From Rhodococcus triatomae (GTDB lineage: Bacteria > Actinomycetota > Actinomycetes > Mycobacteriales > Mycobacteriaceae), in the NCBI RefSeq assembly GCF_014217785.1, contig NZ_CP048814.1, positions 1,426,001 to 1,490,000 of the forward strand: DNA of 64,000 nt. Direction: 5' to 3'. Shown piece by piece: positions 54,959 to 62,807 of this stretch (its first letter is position 1; every line of letters begins with the position of its first letter). A program made the position numbers and the translations under genes. Below the pieces are notes generated by a model. That model was not told the DNA's origin and did not search any database. It was given only the letters and a program-made list of their open reading frames with translations.

Positions 54959-54972
54959 GAGGGGAGGTGCGG

Positions 54973-55536
54973 TCAGCGCGCTGCGCCGCGCAGGCTCCCG
55001 GACGTGGGGCCTGCGGGATCGGTGATGAGGCACGACACGATGCGGTCGCCGTCCTCCCAGGAGTCCTCGGTCGGGTACAGGTAGAAGAGATCGAGGGTGG
55101 AATCGTCGTACGAGATTCCCACGAACGAGCCGAACGCGTCGGAGCACTCGACCGACGCCTCGTCCACCGTCTCGTCCTCGCCCGGGAAGACGCTGCCGGA
55201 CATGGTGTGCTCGGCGTAGACCTCGAAAGTGTGCGGTTCGCTGCACGGGACGGTCTGCTGACCGCCCTGCACGGTCACCGATTCGTCGCCCAGCCCGAGA
55301 TCGTCGACCAGGCAGGTTCCCACCTTCAGGTCGAAGACGTCGACCTCCTCGGGTTCCACCGTCGTGGACGTCGGCCGGGCGCCCGTCGTGGTGTCGGGCG
55401 TGGCGAAGACTCCGCCCGAATCCGACGCCACCGCCGTGCCGTCCACCGACGTCGAACACGCGGTCAACGCCATCGCGCCGCCGACGGCGACAGCGGCGGC
55501 GCCTGCACGAATCAGAGTCGCCCTATGGGTAGCCAT
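54973..55536 (-). CDS. Lipoprotein with a septum-formation-type domain
   Basis: A 187-residue secreted lipoprotein. The signal 'AGAAAVAVGGAMALTACST' ends with lipobox LTAC. After a Thr/Pro-rich linker, the domain 'VFDLKVGTCLVDDLG', 'VPCSEPHTFEVYAEHTM' and 'RIVSCLIT' has four cysteines spaced as in the actinobacterial septum-formation family. Its role is unproven; cell-envelope or division functions are suggested by the family name only. A GGGAGGG site precedes the ATG. It is convergent with echA19 and not obviously part of sterol catabolism. Confidence 0.83.
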   Translation of the reverse strand: MATHRATLIRAGAAAVAVGGAMALTACSTSVDGTAVASDSGGVFATPDTTTGARPTSTTVEPEEVDVFDLKVGTCLVDDLGLGDESVTVQGGQQTVPCSEPHTFEVYAEHTMSGSVFPGEDETVDEASVECSDAFGSFVGISYDDSTLDLFYLYPTEDSWEDGDRIVSCLITDPAGPTSGSLRGAAR

Positions 55537-55625
55537 CTCGTTCCCTCCCGAAGCCCTTCGGCCACGGGGCGTGACCCGGAGGGGACGGTAACAAACCCCG
55601 CCGGATACCCGCCAACCGAGCGTCC

Positions 55626-56186
55626 TCAGCTGATCCCGAGCAGGTCGTGCAGGTGGAACAGAGACGATCCCGACGATCCCGAGGACCCGGACGACCCCGA
55701 TTCCTGGCATCCGGGCACCTCGATCGCCCGCCATTCCGGATGGCGGTCATTGGCGTCGGGGCCGAGGATCATCCGATACTCGACGTAGTAGGTCTCACTC
55801 GGCGGCTTCGGCGGGTAGCCGCGGGCAATCAGATCTTCGGTCCGCTCGCTGCGGAAGCTCTCGAGATCGAAGCGATAGCCCACCACACCGGGCTGGAAGA
55901 CCGGCGTGCCCGGGGCCACCTCGGAACGCACGGTCGTGTGGCCGATGGGCCCACTGCCGAAGTCGGGCCCGGTGAGGGGTTCGCCGTCGACGCGGAAGTC
56001 GACCGTGTAGGTGACGGCGTTGGTGCGGTTGTCGATACCGAACGTCACCTCGCACGGCGCGTCCGTGCGTGCGTCGATATCGGTGGCGGGCCGGGCCTGG
56101 GCCAGCGCAGGGGCCGCGACGATCACAGCAGCGGCAAGAGCAACGGGCACGGTGACGGCTGCCCGGGCGGTGGATCTGGTGCGCAT
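55626..56186 (-). CDS. Secreted protein of unknown function with Ser-Gly linker
   Basis: A 186-residue exported protein. The signal peptide (about residues 1-30, 'VPVALAAAVIVAAPALAQA') is followed by a beta-rich domain with 'CEVTFGIDNRTNAVTYTVDFRVDGEPL' and 'YYVEYRMILGP'. Near the end lies a (GSS)n linker at residues 161-174 and then a hydrophobic tail 'LFHLHDLLGIS'. Two cysteines (45 and about 158) could form a disulfide. I do not recognise the family. The gene is 89 bases upstream of the lipoprotein gene on the same strand, so they may form a unit. Confidence 0.7.
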   Translation of the reverse strand: MRTRSTARAAVTVPVALAAAVIVAAPALAQARPATDIDARTDAPCEVTFGIDNRTNAVTYTVDFRVDGEPLTGPDFGSGPIGHTTVRSEVAPGTPVFQPGVVGYRFDLESFRSERTEDLIARGYPPKPPSETYYVEYRMILGPDANDRHPEWRAIEVPGCQESGSSGSSGSSGSSLFHLHDLLGIS

Positions 56187-56318
56187 GGGAGGACTCCTGG
56201 GGATTGCCCCGACGGAAAACACGAACACCCACATCGAACCATCGGCACGGCACGCCCGTCGCCGATTCGGCAGAGCGGTCACGAACGGACACGACCAGAC
56301 ACATACGGACACGCGAAC

Positions 56319-56438
56319 GCTCAGGGCACCATGTTCGCCATCCGCTCAGGGCACCATGTTCGCCATCCGCTCAGGGCACGATATTCGCCATCCGCTCAGG
56401 GCACGATATTCGCCATCCGCTCAGCGCACGATGTCCAC
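56319..56438. repeat. 25-bp tandem repeats derived from the end of the adjacent gene
   Basis: Four near-identical 25-base units start at 56319, 56344, 56369 and 56394; a fifth, diverged unit at 56419 forms the 3' end of the oxidoreductase gene. Units read GCTCAGGGCAC, then CATG or GATA, then TTCGCCATCC. The TCAG block in each unit corresponds to the gene's stop codon, so the array looks like repeated duplication of the gene terminus. It is a short tandem array, not a CRISPR. Confidence 0.85.
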
Positions 56439-57455
56439 GATCTGCCGAACCTGGTCGGCATCGTGGCAGTTCACCAACAGCATCGTGACCCCGGCGTCCT
56501 CCCAGCGGCGGACGCCGGCACGGACCTCGTCGGCATCGCCGATGATCATCGTCTCGGTGACCATCTCGTCCGGTACGACCGCGGCGGCCTCGTCCTTGCG
56601 TCCGTCCCGGAACAATCTGCCGATCTCCTCGACCTCGCGCTCGTAGCCCATGCGCGAATACACCTGCGCGTGGAAATTGAGTTCGGGAGCGCCCATCCCG
56701 CCGACGTACAGCGCGGTCACCGGCTTGAGCGCGGCGACGGCGGCAGCCGTGTCGTCGGTGACGATCACCTGACAGGTCGCCGCGATCTCGAAGTCGTCCC
56801 GGCTGCGCCGGGCGCCCGCGCGAGCGAAGCCCTCGTCGAGCCACTTGTCGTACAGCGGTGCCAGCCTCGGCGAGTAGTAGATCGCGAGCCAGCCGTCGGC
56901 GATCTCGGCGGTCATGGCGACGTTCTTCGGCCCCTCGGCCCCGAGCCAGATCGGGATGTCCGCCCGCAACGGATGTGTGATGGGCTTGAGAGGCTTGCCC
57001 AGGCCGGTACTCCCCGGCCCGTCGTAGGGAAGCGGATAGTGCGGACCGGGATTCACGACGGGCGCCTCACGGGCGAGCACCTGACGGACGATCGACACGT
57101 ATTCGCGGGTACGCGCGAGCGGCTTCGCGAACGGCTGCCCGTACCAGCCCTCCACGACCTGCGGTCCGGACACGCCCAGCCCGAGTATCGCGCGGCCACC
57201 ACTGAGGTGGTCCAGCGTCAGTGCGTGCATCGCGCAACTCGTCGGTGTCCGCGCGGACAACTGTGCCACCGACGTCCCCAGCCGCACCCGCTCGGTGCCG
57301 GACCCCCACCAGGCGAGCGGAGTGAACGCATCCGATCCCCAGGACTCCGCCGCGAAGACGGCATCGAATCCGGCGGCCTCGGCGGCATCGACCAACTCTT
57401 GCGCACGCGTGGGGGGCTGCGCCCCCCAATAGCCCAACTGCAACCCGATCTTCAT
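56421..57455 (-). CDS. F420/flavin-dependent LLM-class oxidoreductase (Rv3520c-like)
   Basis: A 344-residue luciferase-like TIM-barrel protein. 'KIGLQLGYWGAQPPTRAQELVDAAEAAGFDAVFAAESWGSDAF' and 'LDHLSGGRAILGLGVSGPQVVEGWYGQPFAKPLARTREYV' match the F420-dependent branch. In Mtb Rv3520c has the same place beside Rv3521-ltp4-ltp3. Its role in sterol breakdown is unknown; reduction or desaturation of a steroid-CoA with F420 is inference. The ATG at 57455 has GGAGGAAG; an in-frame ATG at 57470 is less well placed. The 3' end merges into a 25-bp tandem array. Confidence 0.88.
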   Translation of the reverse strand: MKIGLQLGYWGAQPPTRAQELVDAAEAAGFDAVFAAESWGSDAFTPLAWWGSGTERVRLGTSVAQLSARTPTSCAMHALTLDHLSGGRAILGLGVSGPQVVEGWYGQPFAKPLARTREYVSIVRQVLAREAPVVNPGPHYPLPYDGPGSTGLGKPLKPITHPLRADIPIWLGAEGPKNVAMTAEIADGWLAIYYSPRLAPLYDKWLDEGFARAGARRSRDDFEIAATCQVIVTDDTAAAVAALKPVTALYVGGMGAPELNFHAQVYSRMGYEREVEEIGRLFRDGRKDEAAAVVPDEMVTETMIIGDADEVRAGVRRWEDAGVTMLLVNCHDADQVRQIVDIVR

Positions 57456-57505
57456 GCTCTTCCTCCGCATCCACTGTAGTCAGCGGTGACCCTTGCCACA
57501 CTCAC

Positions 57506-57519
57506 TAGAACCTGTTCTA
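57506..57519. promoter_or_regulatory. KstR operator, perfect palindrome
   Basis: TAGAACCTGTTCTA is a perfect 6-2-6 palindrome and fits the KstR consensus fully. It lies in the 73-base divergent gap between the oxidoreductase gene and the OB-fold-ltp4-ltp3 operon. It is the strongest such site in the window. Confidence 0.9.
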
Positions 57520-57528
57520 CTCGAAGTT

Positions 57529-58533
57529 GTGACCCTGGGAAAGAGTGAGCTCGAGGAGAGCCGGAGTGCACTGCCGAATCTGAGTGCACCATTGAACCTA
57601 CGATTCGACTACACCCGTTCGCTCGGCCCGACGATCGGCGCATTCGTCACCGGACTGCGCGACGGCACCGTTCTGGGCGCGCGCGGATCGGACGGACGCG
57701 TCTACGCACCGCCACCGGAGTACGACCCGGACACGGCCGAACCGATCACCGAGTTCGTCGCCGTCGGCAACGCCGGAACCGTGGTCAGTTGGTCCTGGGT
57801 GGAGGAACCGCTCGACAACCAACCACTGCGACGACCGTTCGCCTGGGCGCTGATCCGGCTCGACGGCGCGGACACCGCTCTGCTGCACGCCGTCGATGCC
57901 GGCAGCAGCGACGCGATGCACACCGGCATGCGGGTGCACGCACGGTGGGCGGACGAGCGCGGACACGGCCTCCGCGACATCACCTGCTTCGCACCCGGAG
58001 AATCCGGCGACGATCCAGCGGGCGCAGCCGAGTCCCTCGCTCTCGACGACGACCCGATCACCATGCTGACCACGCCGGTGGACCTGCACTACATGCACTC
58101 GGCCTCCGCAGAGGAGAGCTACTACCTGCGCGGGCTGAAGGAAGGGCGCCTCATCGGAGGCCGCACGGGACCGGGCGAGAAGGTCTACATCCCGCCCCGC
58201 GGCGCCAACCCGACCGACGGCATCCCCACCCGCGAACAGGTCGAGTTGCCGGACCGCGGCATCGTGACCACGTTCTGCATCGTCAACGTCCCCTTCCTCG
58301 GCCAACGCATCAAGCCCCCGTACGTCGCCGCGTACATCCTCCTCGACGGCGCGGACATTCCGTTCCTGCACCTGATCCAGGAGTGCGAGGCATCCGACGT
58401 CCGGATGGGCATGCGGGTGGAGGCGAAGTGGAAACCCCGCGAGGAATGGGGCTACACACTCGAGAACATCGAGTACTTCCGCCCCACCGGCGAACCCGAC
58501 GCCGAGTACGAGACCTTCGAGAACCACCTCTGA
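57529..58533 (+). CDS. Double OB-fold (DUF35-like) partner of Ltp aldolases
   Basis: A 334-residue protein made of two similar halves (about residues 15-160 and 180-320). Each has 'G...DG..LGARG..GRVYAPP' or 'LKEGRLIGGRTGPGEKVYIPP', then an OB-type barrel with 'ALIRLDGADTALLHAVDA' or 'YILLDGADIPFLHLIQE' and a 'GMRV.A.W' strand. DUF35 proteins bind thiolase-like Ltp enzymes and position acyl-CoA. The usual zinc cysteines are absent. Mtb Rv3521 precedes ltp4 in the same order. The GTG at 57529 lies just after the KstR site. Confidence 0.82.
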   Translation: MTLGKSELEESRSALPNLSAPLNLRFDYTRSLGPTIGAFVTGLRDGTVLGARGSDGRVYAPPPEYDPDTAEPITEFVAVGNAGTVVSWSWVEEPLDNQPLRRPFAWALIRLDGADTALLHAVDAGSSDAMHTGMRVHARWADERGHGLRDITCFAPGESGDDPAGAAESLALDDDPITMLTTPVDLHYMHSASAEESYYLRGLKEGRLIGGRTGPGEKVYIPPRGANPTDGIPTREQVELPDRGIVTTFCIVNVPFLGQRIKPPYVAAYILLDGADIPFLHLIQECEASDVRMGMRVEAKWKPREEWGYTLENIEYFRPTGEPDAEYETFENHL

Positions 58534-58558
58534 AATCCCCTCACACTAAGGGCAATTC

Positions 58559-59623
58559 ATGACCGATATCGCAGTCGTCGGCTTCGCGCACGCTCCGCAC
58601 GTGCGGGAGACGACGGGCACCACCAACGGCGTCGAGATGCTCGTTCCGTGCTTTCGCCAGCTCTACGACGACCTCGGCATCACCAAGTCCGACATCGGAT
58701 TCTGGTGCTCGGGTTCGTCCGACTATCTCGCCGGCCGGGCGTTCTCCTTCATCTCGGCGGTCGACGCCATCGGCGCAGTTCCCCCGATCAACGAATCGCA
58801 CGTCGAGATGGACGCGGCCTGGGCGTTCTACGAGGCGTGGATCAAGATCCTCACCGGCGAGGTGGACACCGCACTGGTGTACGGCTTCGGCAAGTCCTCC
58901 GCGGGCACTCTGCGTCAGATCCTGTCTCTCCAGCTCGACCCCTACCTGGTCACTCCGCTCGGGGTGGATTCCGTCTCGCTCGCCGGAATCCAGGCCCGGC
59001 TGGGCCTCGACTCGGGGAAGTGGACGGCGCGGGAGATGGCCGAGGTCGCCGCGCGGAGCCTCTCCGCAGCCCTGGACAACCCGCTCTCCCAGGTATCCGG
59101 ACAGTTCGACGTGGACGAGCTCCTCGACAGCCCGTACGTCGCAGACCCGCTGCGGCGGCACGACATCGCACCGGTCACCGACGGTGCGGCGGCGATCGTC
59201 CTGGCCGCAGGTGACCGCGCACGGGAGTTGTGCGAGCGGCCTGCCTGGATCTCCGGAATCGACCACCGCATCGATTCGCCCGACATCGGCGCACGGGATC
59301 TCACCGTCTCACCGTCCACCGCGAAAGCCGCACAGGTCGTCACCGGCGGCGATCTCGCCGGGATCGACGTCGCCGAACTCCACTCCCCGTTCACCCACCA
59401 GGAACTCATCCTCCGGGAGGCAATCGGACTCCCCGAGACCACCTCGATCAATCCGTCGGGCGGACCGCTGACCGGGAATCCGATGTTCTCGGGCGGACTC
59501 GAACGCATCGGTTACGCCGCGCGTGCGGTCATGAACGGCACCGCCGAGCGTTCCCTCGCCCACGCGACGAGTGGAGCAGTGCTGCAACAGAATCTGGTAG
59601 CCGTATTGGAAGGACGCAACTGA
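58559..59623 (+). CDS. ltp4: Thiolase-like lipid-transfer aldolase Ltp4
   Basis: A 354-residue SCP-x thiolase-like protein. The N-terminal 'DIAVVGFAHAPHVRETTGTT', 'VYGFGKSSAGTLRQILSLQLDPYLVTPLGVD' and C-terminal 'STSGGPLTGNPMF'-like segment ('SINPSGGPLTGNPMFSGGLE') match the Ltp family. Ltp enzymes cleave steroid side chains by retro-aldol reaction. In R. rhodochrous ltp3 and ltp4 are required for C24-branched sterol side chains. It lies between the OB-fold gene (25-base gap) and ltp3 (TGATG overlap). Confidence 0.92.
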   Translation: MTDIAVVGFAHAPHVRETTGTTNGVEMLVPCFRQLYDDLGITKSDIGFWCSGSSDYLAGRAFSFISAVDAIGAVPPINESHVEMDAAWAFYEAWIKILTGEVDTALVYGFGKSSAGTLRQILSLQLDPYLVTPLGVDSVSLAGIQARLGLDSGKWTAREMAEVAARSLSAALDNPLSQVSGQFDVDELLDSPYVADPLRRHDIAPVTDGAAAIVLAAGDRARELCERPAWISGIDHRIDSPDIGARDLTVSPSTAKAAQVVTGGDLAGIDVAELHSPFTHQELILREAIGLPETTSINPSGGPLTGNPMFSGGLERIGYAARAVMNGTAERSLAHATSGAVLQQNLVAVLEGRN

Positions 59624-60807
59624 TGGCCGGTAAGCGACCCGCGGCCGTGCTCGGCACCGGCCAGACCCACTACGTGGCCAAACGCCACGACGTCTCGATG
59701 GCAGGTCTCGTCCGTGAGGCCGTCGATGCCGCCATGGCTGACGCACGCGTCGGTTGGGACGACATCGACGCCGTCGTCGTCGGCAAGGCACCCGACCTCT
59801 TCGAGGGCTCGATGATGCCGGAGCTGGCCATGTCCGACGCGCTCGGTGCGAACGGAAAACCGTTGCTGCGCGTCCACACTGCGGGCTCCGTCGGCGGTTC
59901 CACCGCGGTCGTCGCCTCGAGCCTGGTGAGTTCCGGCGTTCACCGCCGCGTGCTCACGGTGGCCTGGGAGAAGCAATCCGAGTCCAACGCGATGTGGGCG
60001 CTGTCCACTCCGGTTCCGTTCCACATGCCCGTGGGAGCGGGGGCAGGCGGCTATTTCGCGCCCCACGTCCGGTCCTACATCCGCCGCTCCGGCGCACCCG
60101 AGCACATCGGCTACCTCGTTGCGGTGAAGGACCGCCTCAACGGCTCGATCAACCCGTACGCCCATCTCCGGCAACCGGATATCACGTTCGAATCGGTGCA
60201 GGCGTCGCAGATGCTCTGGGATCCGATCCGCTACGACGAGACCTGCCCGTCCTCGGACGGTGCGTGCGCGATGGTGATCGGCGACGAGGAAGCCGCGGCG
60301 CGAGTCGAGGCGGACGGACGCAAGGTGGCCTGGGTCCACGCAACGGCGATGCGCACCGAGCCCACCACGTATGCCGGACGCGACCAGGTCAATCCGCAGG
60401 CGGGTCGCGACGCAGCGACCGCGCTGTGGCGAGCGGCAGGTATCACCGATCCGTTCGAGGAGATCGACGCCGCCGAGATCTACGTCCCGTTCTCGTGGTT
60501 CGAACCGATGTGGCTCGAGAACCTCGGCTTCGCCGCCGAGGGCGAGGGCTGGAAGCTCACGGAGAAGGGCGAGACCGCGCGTGACGGCCGCCTGCCGGTG
60601 AACGCCTCCGGTGGCGTGCTGTCGTCCAACCCGATCGGCGCATCCGGGATGATCCGCTTCGCCGAGGCCGCCATGCAGGTGATGGACCGCGCGGGCGACC
60701 ACCAGATCCCGGATGCCCGAAAGGCACTCGGACACGCCTACGGTGGTGGCTCCCAGTACTTCTCGATGTGGGTGGTCGGAGCCGATCGTCCGGGGGTGAC
60801 GTCGTGA
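59623..60807 (+). CDS. ltp3: Thiolase-like lipid-transfer aldolase Ltp3
   Basis: A 394-residue thiolase-like aldolase, the same length as Mtb Ltp3 (Rv3523). 'AAVLGTGQTHYVAKRHDVSMAGLVREAVD', 'HTAGSVGGSTAVVASSLV' (no catalytic cysteine in the thiolase site), 'YDETCPSSDGACAMVIG' and 'NASGGVLSSNPIGASGMIRFAEAAMQV' define it. It probably acts with Ltp4 and the OB-fold protein on C24-branched side chains. The ATG shares a base with the ltp4 stop. The downstream gene overlaps by GTGA. Confidence 0.93.
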   Translation: MAGKRPAAVLGTGQTHYVAKRHDVSMAGLVREAVDAAMADARVGWDDIDAVVVGKAPDLFEGSMMPELAMSDALGANGKPLLRVHTAGSVGGSTAVVASSLVSSGVHRRVLTVAWEKQSESNAMWALSTPVPFHMPVGAGAGGYFAPHVRSYIRRSGAPEHIGYLVAVKDRLNGSINPYAHLRQPDITFESVQASQMLWDPIRYDETCPSSDGACAMVIGDEEAAARVEADGRKVAWVHATAMRTEPTTYAGRDQVNPQAGRDAATALWRAAGITDPFEEIDAAEIYVPFSWFEPMWLENLGFAAEGEGWKLTEKGETARDGRLPVNASGGVLSSNPIGASGMIRFAEAAMQVMDRAGDHQIPDARKALGHAYGGGSQYFSMWVVGADRPGVTS

Positions 60808-61676
60808 AGTTCACCGTGGGTGTCGCGATGACACCGCTCGATCAACTGGCGCCGCTGGCCCGGACGGCCGAGGAGGTCGGGTTCTCCTCGATCGCGCTGC
60901 CCGACTCGCTGTTCTTCATGGAGACCCAGGCCGCGGACTATCCGTACACCCCGGACGGGTCGCGCATGTGGAATGCGGACACGCCCTGGGTGGACCCGCT
61001 GATCGCCGCCGCGGCGATGGGGGCGGTGACCACCGAGATCGAGTTCTACACGCAGGTACTCAAACTCGGATCCCGCAATCCCGTGCTGCTGGCCCGGCAG
61101 GTGGGGTCCGTCGCCAACCTCACCGGTGATCGTTTCGGTTTCGGGGTGGGAATCGGGTGGGCACCCGAGGAGTTCGAATGGTGCGGTGCACCGTACGCCC
61201 GCCGCGGGGCGCGTGTGGACGAGATGATCGAGGTCCTCAAGCTCATCCTCGGCGGCGGAATGGTCGAGTACCACGGGGAGTTCTTCGATTTCGATCGCCT
61301 CCAGATGAGCCCGGCGCCGAGCCGGCCGGTCCCCTTCTACATCGGCGGCCACACCGAGGTCGCGCTGCGGCGCGCCGCACGAGTCGGCGACGGCTGGACG
61401 TCGGCGATGATCAAGTTCGACGACCTGGTCTCCGTCATCGCCCGGTTGAAGGAGCTTCGCGAGCAGTACGGTCGGGCCGATCTGCCCTACGAGATCCAGA
61501 CCGTGTGCATCGATCGATTCGGCAAGGACGGATACGCCGAGCTCGCCGATGCCGGGGTCACCGACACGATCGTGGTCCCGTGGATCTTCGACGGCCTCGG
61601 CTTCGACAGCCCGCTGGAGGCGAAGCAGGATTCGCTGCGCAAGTTCGCCGACACCTACCTCGGGGCGCCGTCGTGA
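60804..61676 (+). CDS. LLM-class F420-dependent oxidoreductase
   Basis: A 290-residue luciferase-like oxidoreductase of the TIGR03619-like F420 type. 'VGVAMTPLDQLAPLARTAEEVGFSSIALPDSLFF', 'LGSRNPVLLARQVGSVANLTGDRFGFGVGIGWAPEEFEWCG' and 'PFYIGGHTEVALRRAARVGDGW' are diagnostic. It is translationally coupled to ltp3 (GTGA) and to the SnoaL gene behind it (GTGA), so all act together. The substrate is presumably a steroid-CoA intermediate (inference). Confidence 0.88.
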   Translation: MKFTVGVAMTPLDQLAPLARTAEEVGFSSIALPDSLFFMETQAADYPYTPDGSRMWNADTPWVDPLIAAAAMGAVTTEIEFYTQVLKLGSRNPVLLARQVGSVANLTGDRFGFGVGIGWAPEEFEWCGAPYARRGARVDEMIEVLKLILGGGMVEYHGEFFDFDRLQMSPAPSRPVPFYIGGHTEVALRRAARVGDGWTSAMIKFDDLVSVIARLKELREQYGRADLPYEIQTVCIDRFGKDGYAELADAGVTDTIVVPWIFDGLGFDSPLEAKQDSLRKFADTYLGAPS

Positions 61677-62086
61677 CGACCACCGATCATCCGGCGCGGG
61701 TGGCGGGTGCGGCGTCCCGAGCGGCCGCGAGCGCCAGGGACAAGGCGGCCTGGCTGGCGCTGTTCGCCGAGAACGCGTGTGTCGAGGACCCGGTGGGCCC
61801 CTCCGTCTTCGATCCGGACGGCAAGGGGCACCACGGGCTCGACGCGATCAGCCGCTTCTACGACATGACGATCGCGAACACCGAATCGCTCGAGTTCCTC
61901 GTCACCGATTCCCTGGTGTGCGGAAACGAGAACGTCAACATCGGCACGATCCGCTCGACCGTCGCCGGCAGCACCATCGATGCCGAGGGCGTGTTCGTCT
62001 ATCGGGTCGACGAGGACGGCAAGATCGTGTCGCTGCGGGCATTCTGGGAGTTCGAGCGTGCCATGAAGACGGTACGCAAGGCCTGA
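61673..62086 (+). CDS. SnoaL/ketosteroid isomerase-like protein
   Basis: A 137-residue SnoaL/NTF2-fold protein. 'AASARDKAAWLALFAENACVEDPVGPSVFDPDGKGHHGLDAISRFYDMTI' and 'VYRVDEDGKIVSLRAFWEFERAM' are typical of the steroid-delta-isomerase-like family. It is coupled by GTGA to the LLM oxidoreductase and ends the ltp operon. A role in moving a double bond of a steroid intermediate is inference; many relatives bind other ligands. Confidence 0.86.
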   Translation: MTTTDHPARVAGAASRAAASARDKAAWLALFAENACVEDPVGPSVFDPDGKGHHGLDAISRFYDMTIANTESLEFLVTDSLVCGNENVNIGTIRSTVAGSTIDAEGVFVYRVDEDGKIVSLRAFWEFERAMKTVRKA

Positions 62087-62128
62087 CGGTTCCCCTGCGG
62101 ATCTTCGACGAACCGCGGATCGACCTGC

Positions 62129-62617
62129 TCAGGTAGGTCGCCGAGAGGGCGTGTCGCCCGATGAGAGACGTCTGCCCAGGTGAAGAACCGGGAACGGACG
62201 CCCGTCTCCGTCGGTCGCCGATCGACCCAGAACGACGAACCCGTGATGCCGGTAGAAGCCGACGGCCTGCGGGTTCTGCTCGTTGACGTCCAGACGCAGA
62301 TCGGGATGGTTCTCGATCGCACACGACAGAAGCGCGGAACCGACGCCCTTCCCGCGGCAGCCGCTGTCGACGAACAGCATCTCGAGTGAGTGACCCGCGA
62401 GCCCGGAGAATCCCACCGGCGTCTCCCCTATCTCCGCGACCGTCACTGCGACGGCGGGGAGATAGTCGCCGAGCATCCGCGACTCGTAGAAGTCGACGTC
62501 CTCCGGAGTGAGGAAGTCGTGGGTTGCCTCGACGGCGCTCTGCCAGATGCGCACGAGCGCCGGCCACTCCGCCTCACCGTCACACGGGCGGAGAACGAGT
62601 CCCTCGGATGCGCTCAT
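62129..62617 (-). CDS. GNAT-family N-acetyltransferase
   Basis: A 162-residue acetyltransferase. Motif A binds acetyl-CoA: 'LEMLFVDSGCRGKGVGSALL' (about residues 78-97, with the Q/RxxGxG/A loop 'CRGKGVG'). Motif B is 'LDVNEQNPQAVGFYRHHGFVVLG'. It resembles YjaB/PhnO-type enzymes with unknown small-molecule or protein substrates. It is convergent with the ltp operon (42-base gap) and has no obvious link to sterols. Confidence 0.88.
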   Translation of the reverse strand: MSASEGLVLRPCDGEAEWPALVRIWQSAVEATHDFLTPEDVDFYESRMLGDYLPAVAVTVAEIGETPVGFSGLAGHSLEMLFVDSGCRGKGVGSALLSCAIENHPDLRLDVNEQNPQAVGFYRHHGFVVLGRSATDGDGRPFPVLHLGRRLSSGDTPSRRPT

Positions 62618-62742
62618 GGAGACATACCCAAGACGGTGGAAGGCGAGTCGTCAACCGGTTTTCGGCCCGGAGTCGACGCCGGCGGCGTTCGGATCATCCG
62701 GCGCGCGACAGCATGCAGAACTCCCGAGGGGACGACGACAAA

Positions 62743-62786
62743 CGGCGGCGGCGTCAGGGGATGAGGGAACCCTGACGCCGCCGCCG
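62743..62786 (-). terminator. Strong rho-independent-type hairpin after cyp125
   Basis: Two 17-base perfect arms (62743-62759 and 62770-62786) enclose a 10-base loop, 21 bases beyond the cyp125 stop. The stem is very GC-rich. There is no long T tract, as is common in actinobacteria. Confidence 0.82.
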
Positions 62787-62807
62787 CGTCCTGTCGGTGG
62801 TTGCTCG

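Noticed and set aside
56319-56438. CRISPR-like appearance of the 25-bp repeats
   Set aside because: Units are directly adjacent with no spacers, and no cas genes are present. It is a simple tandem array.
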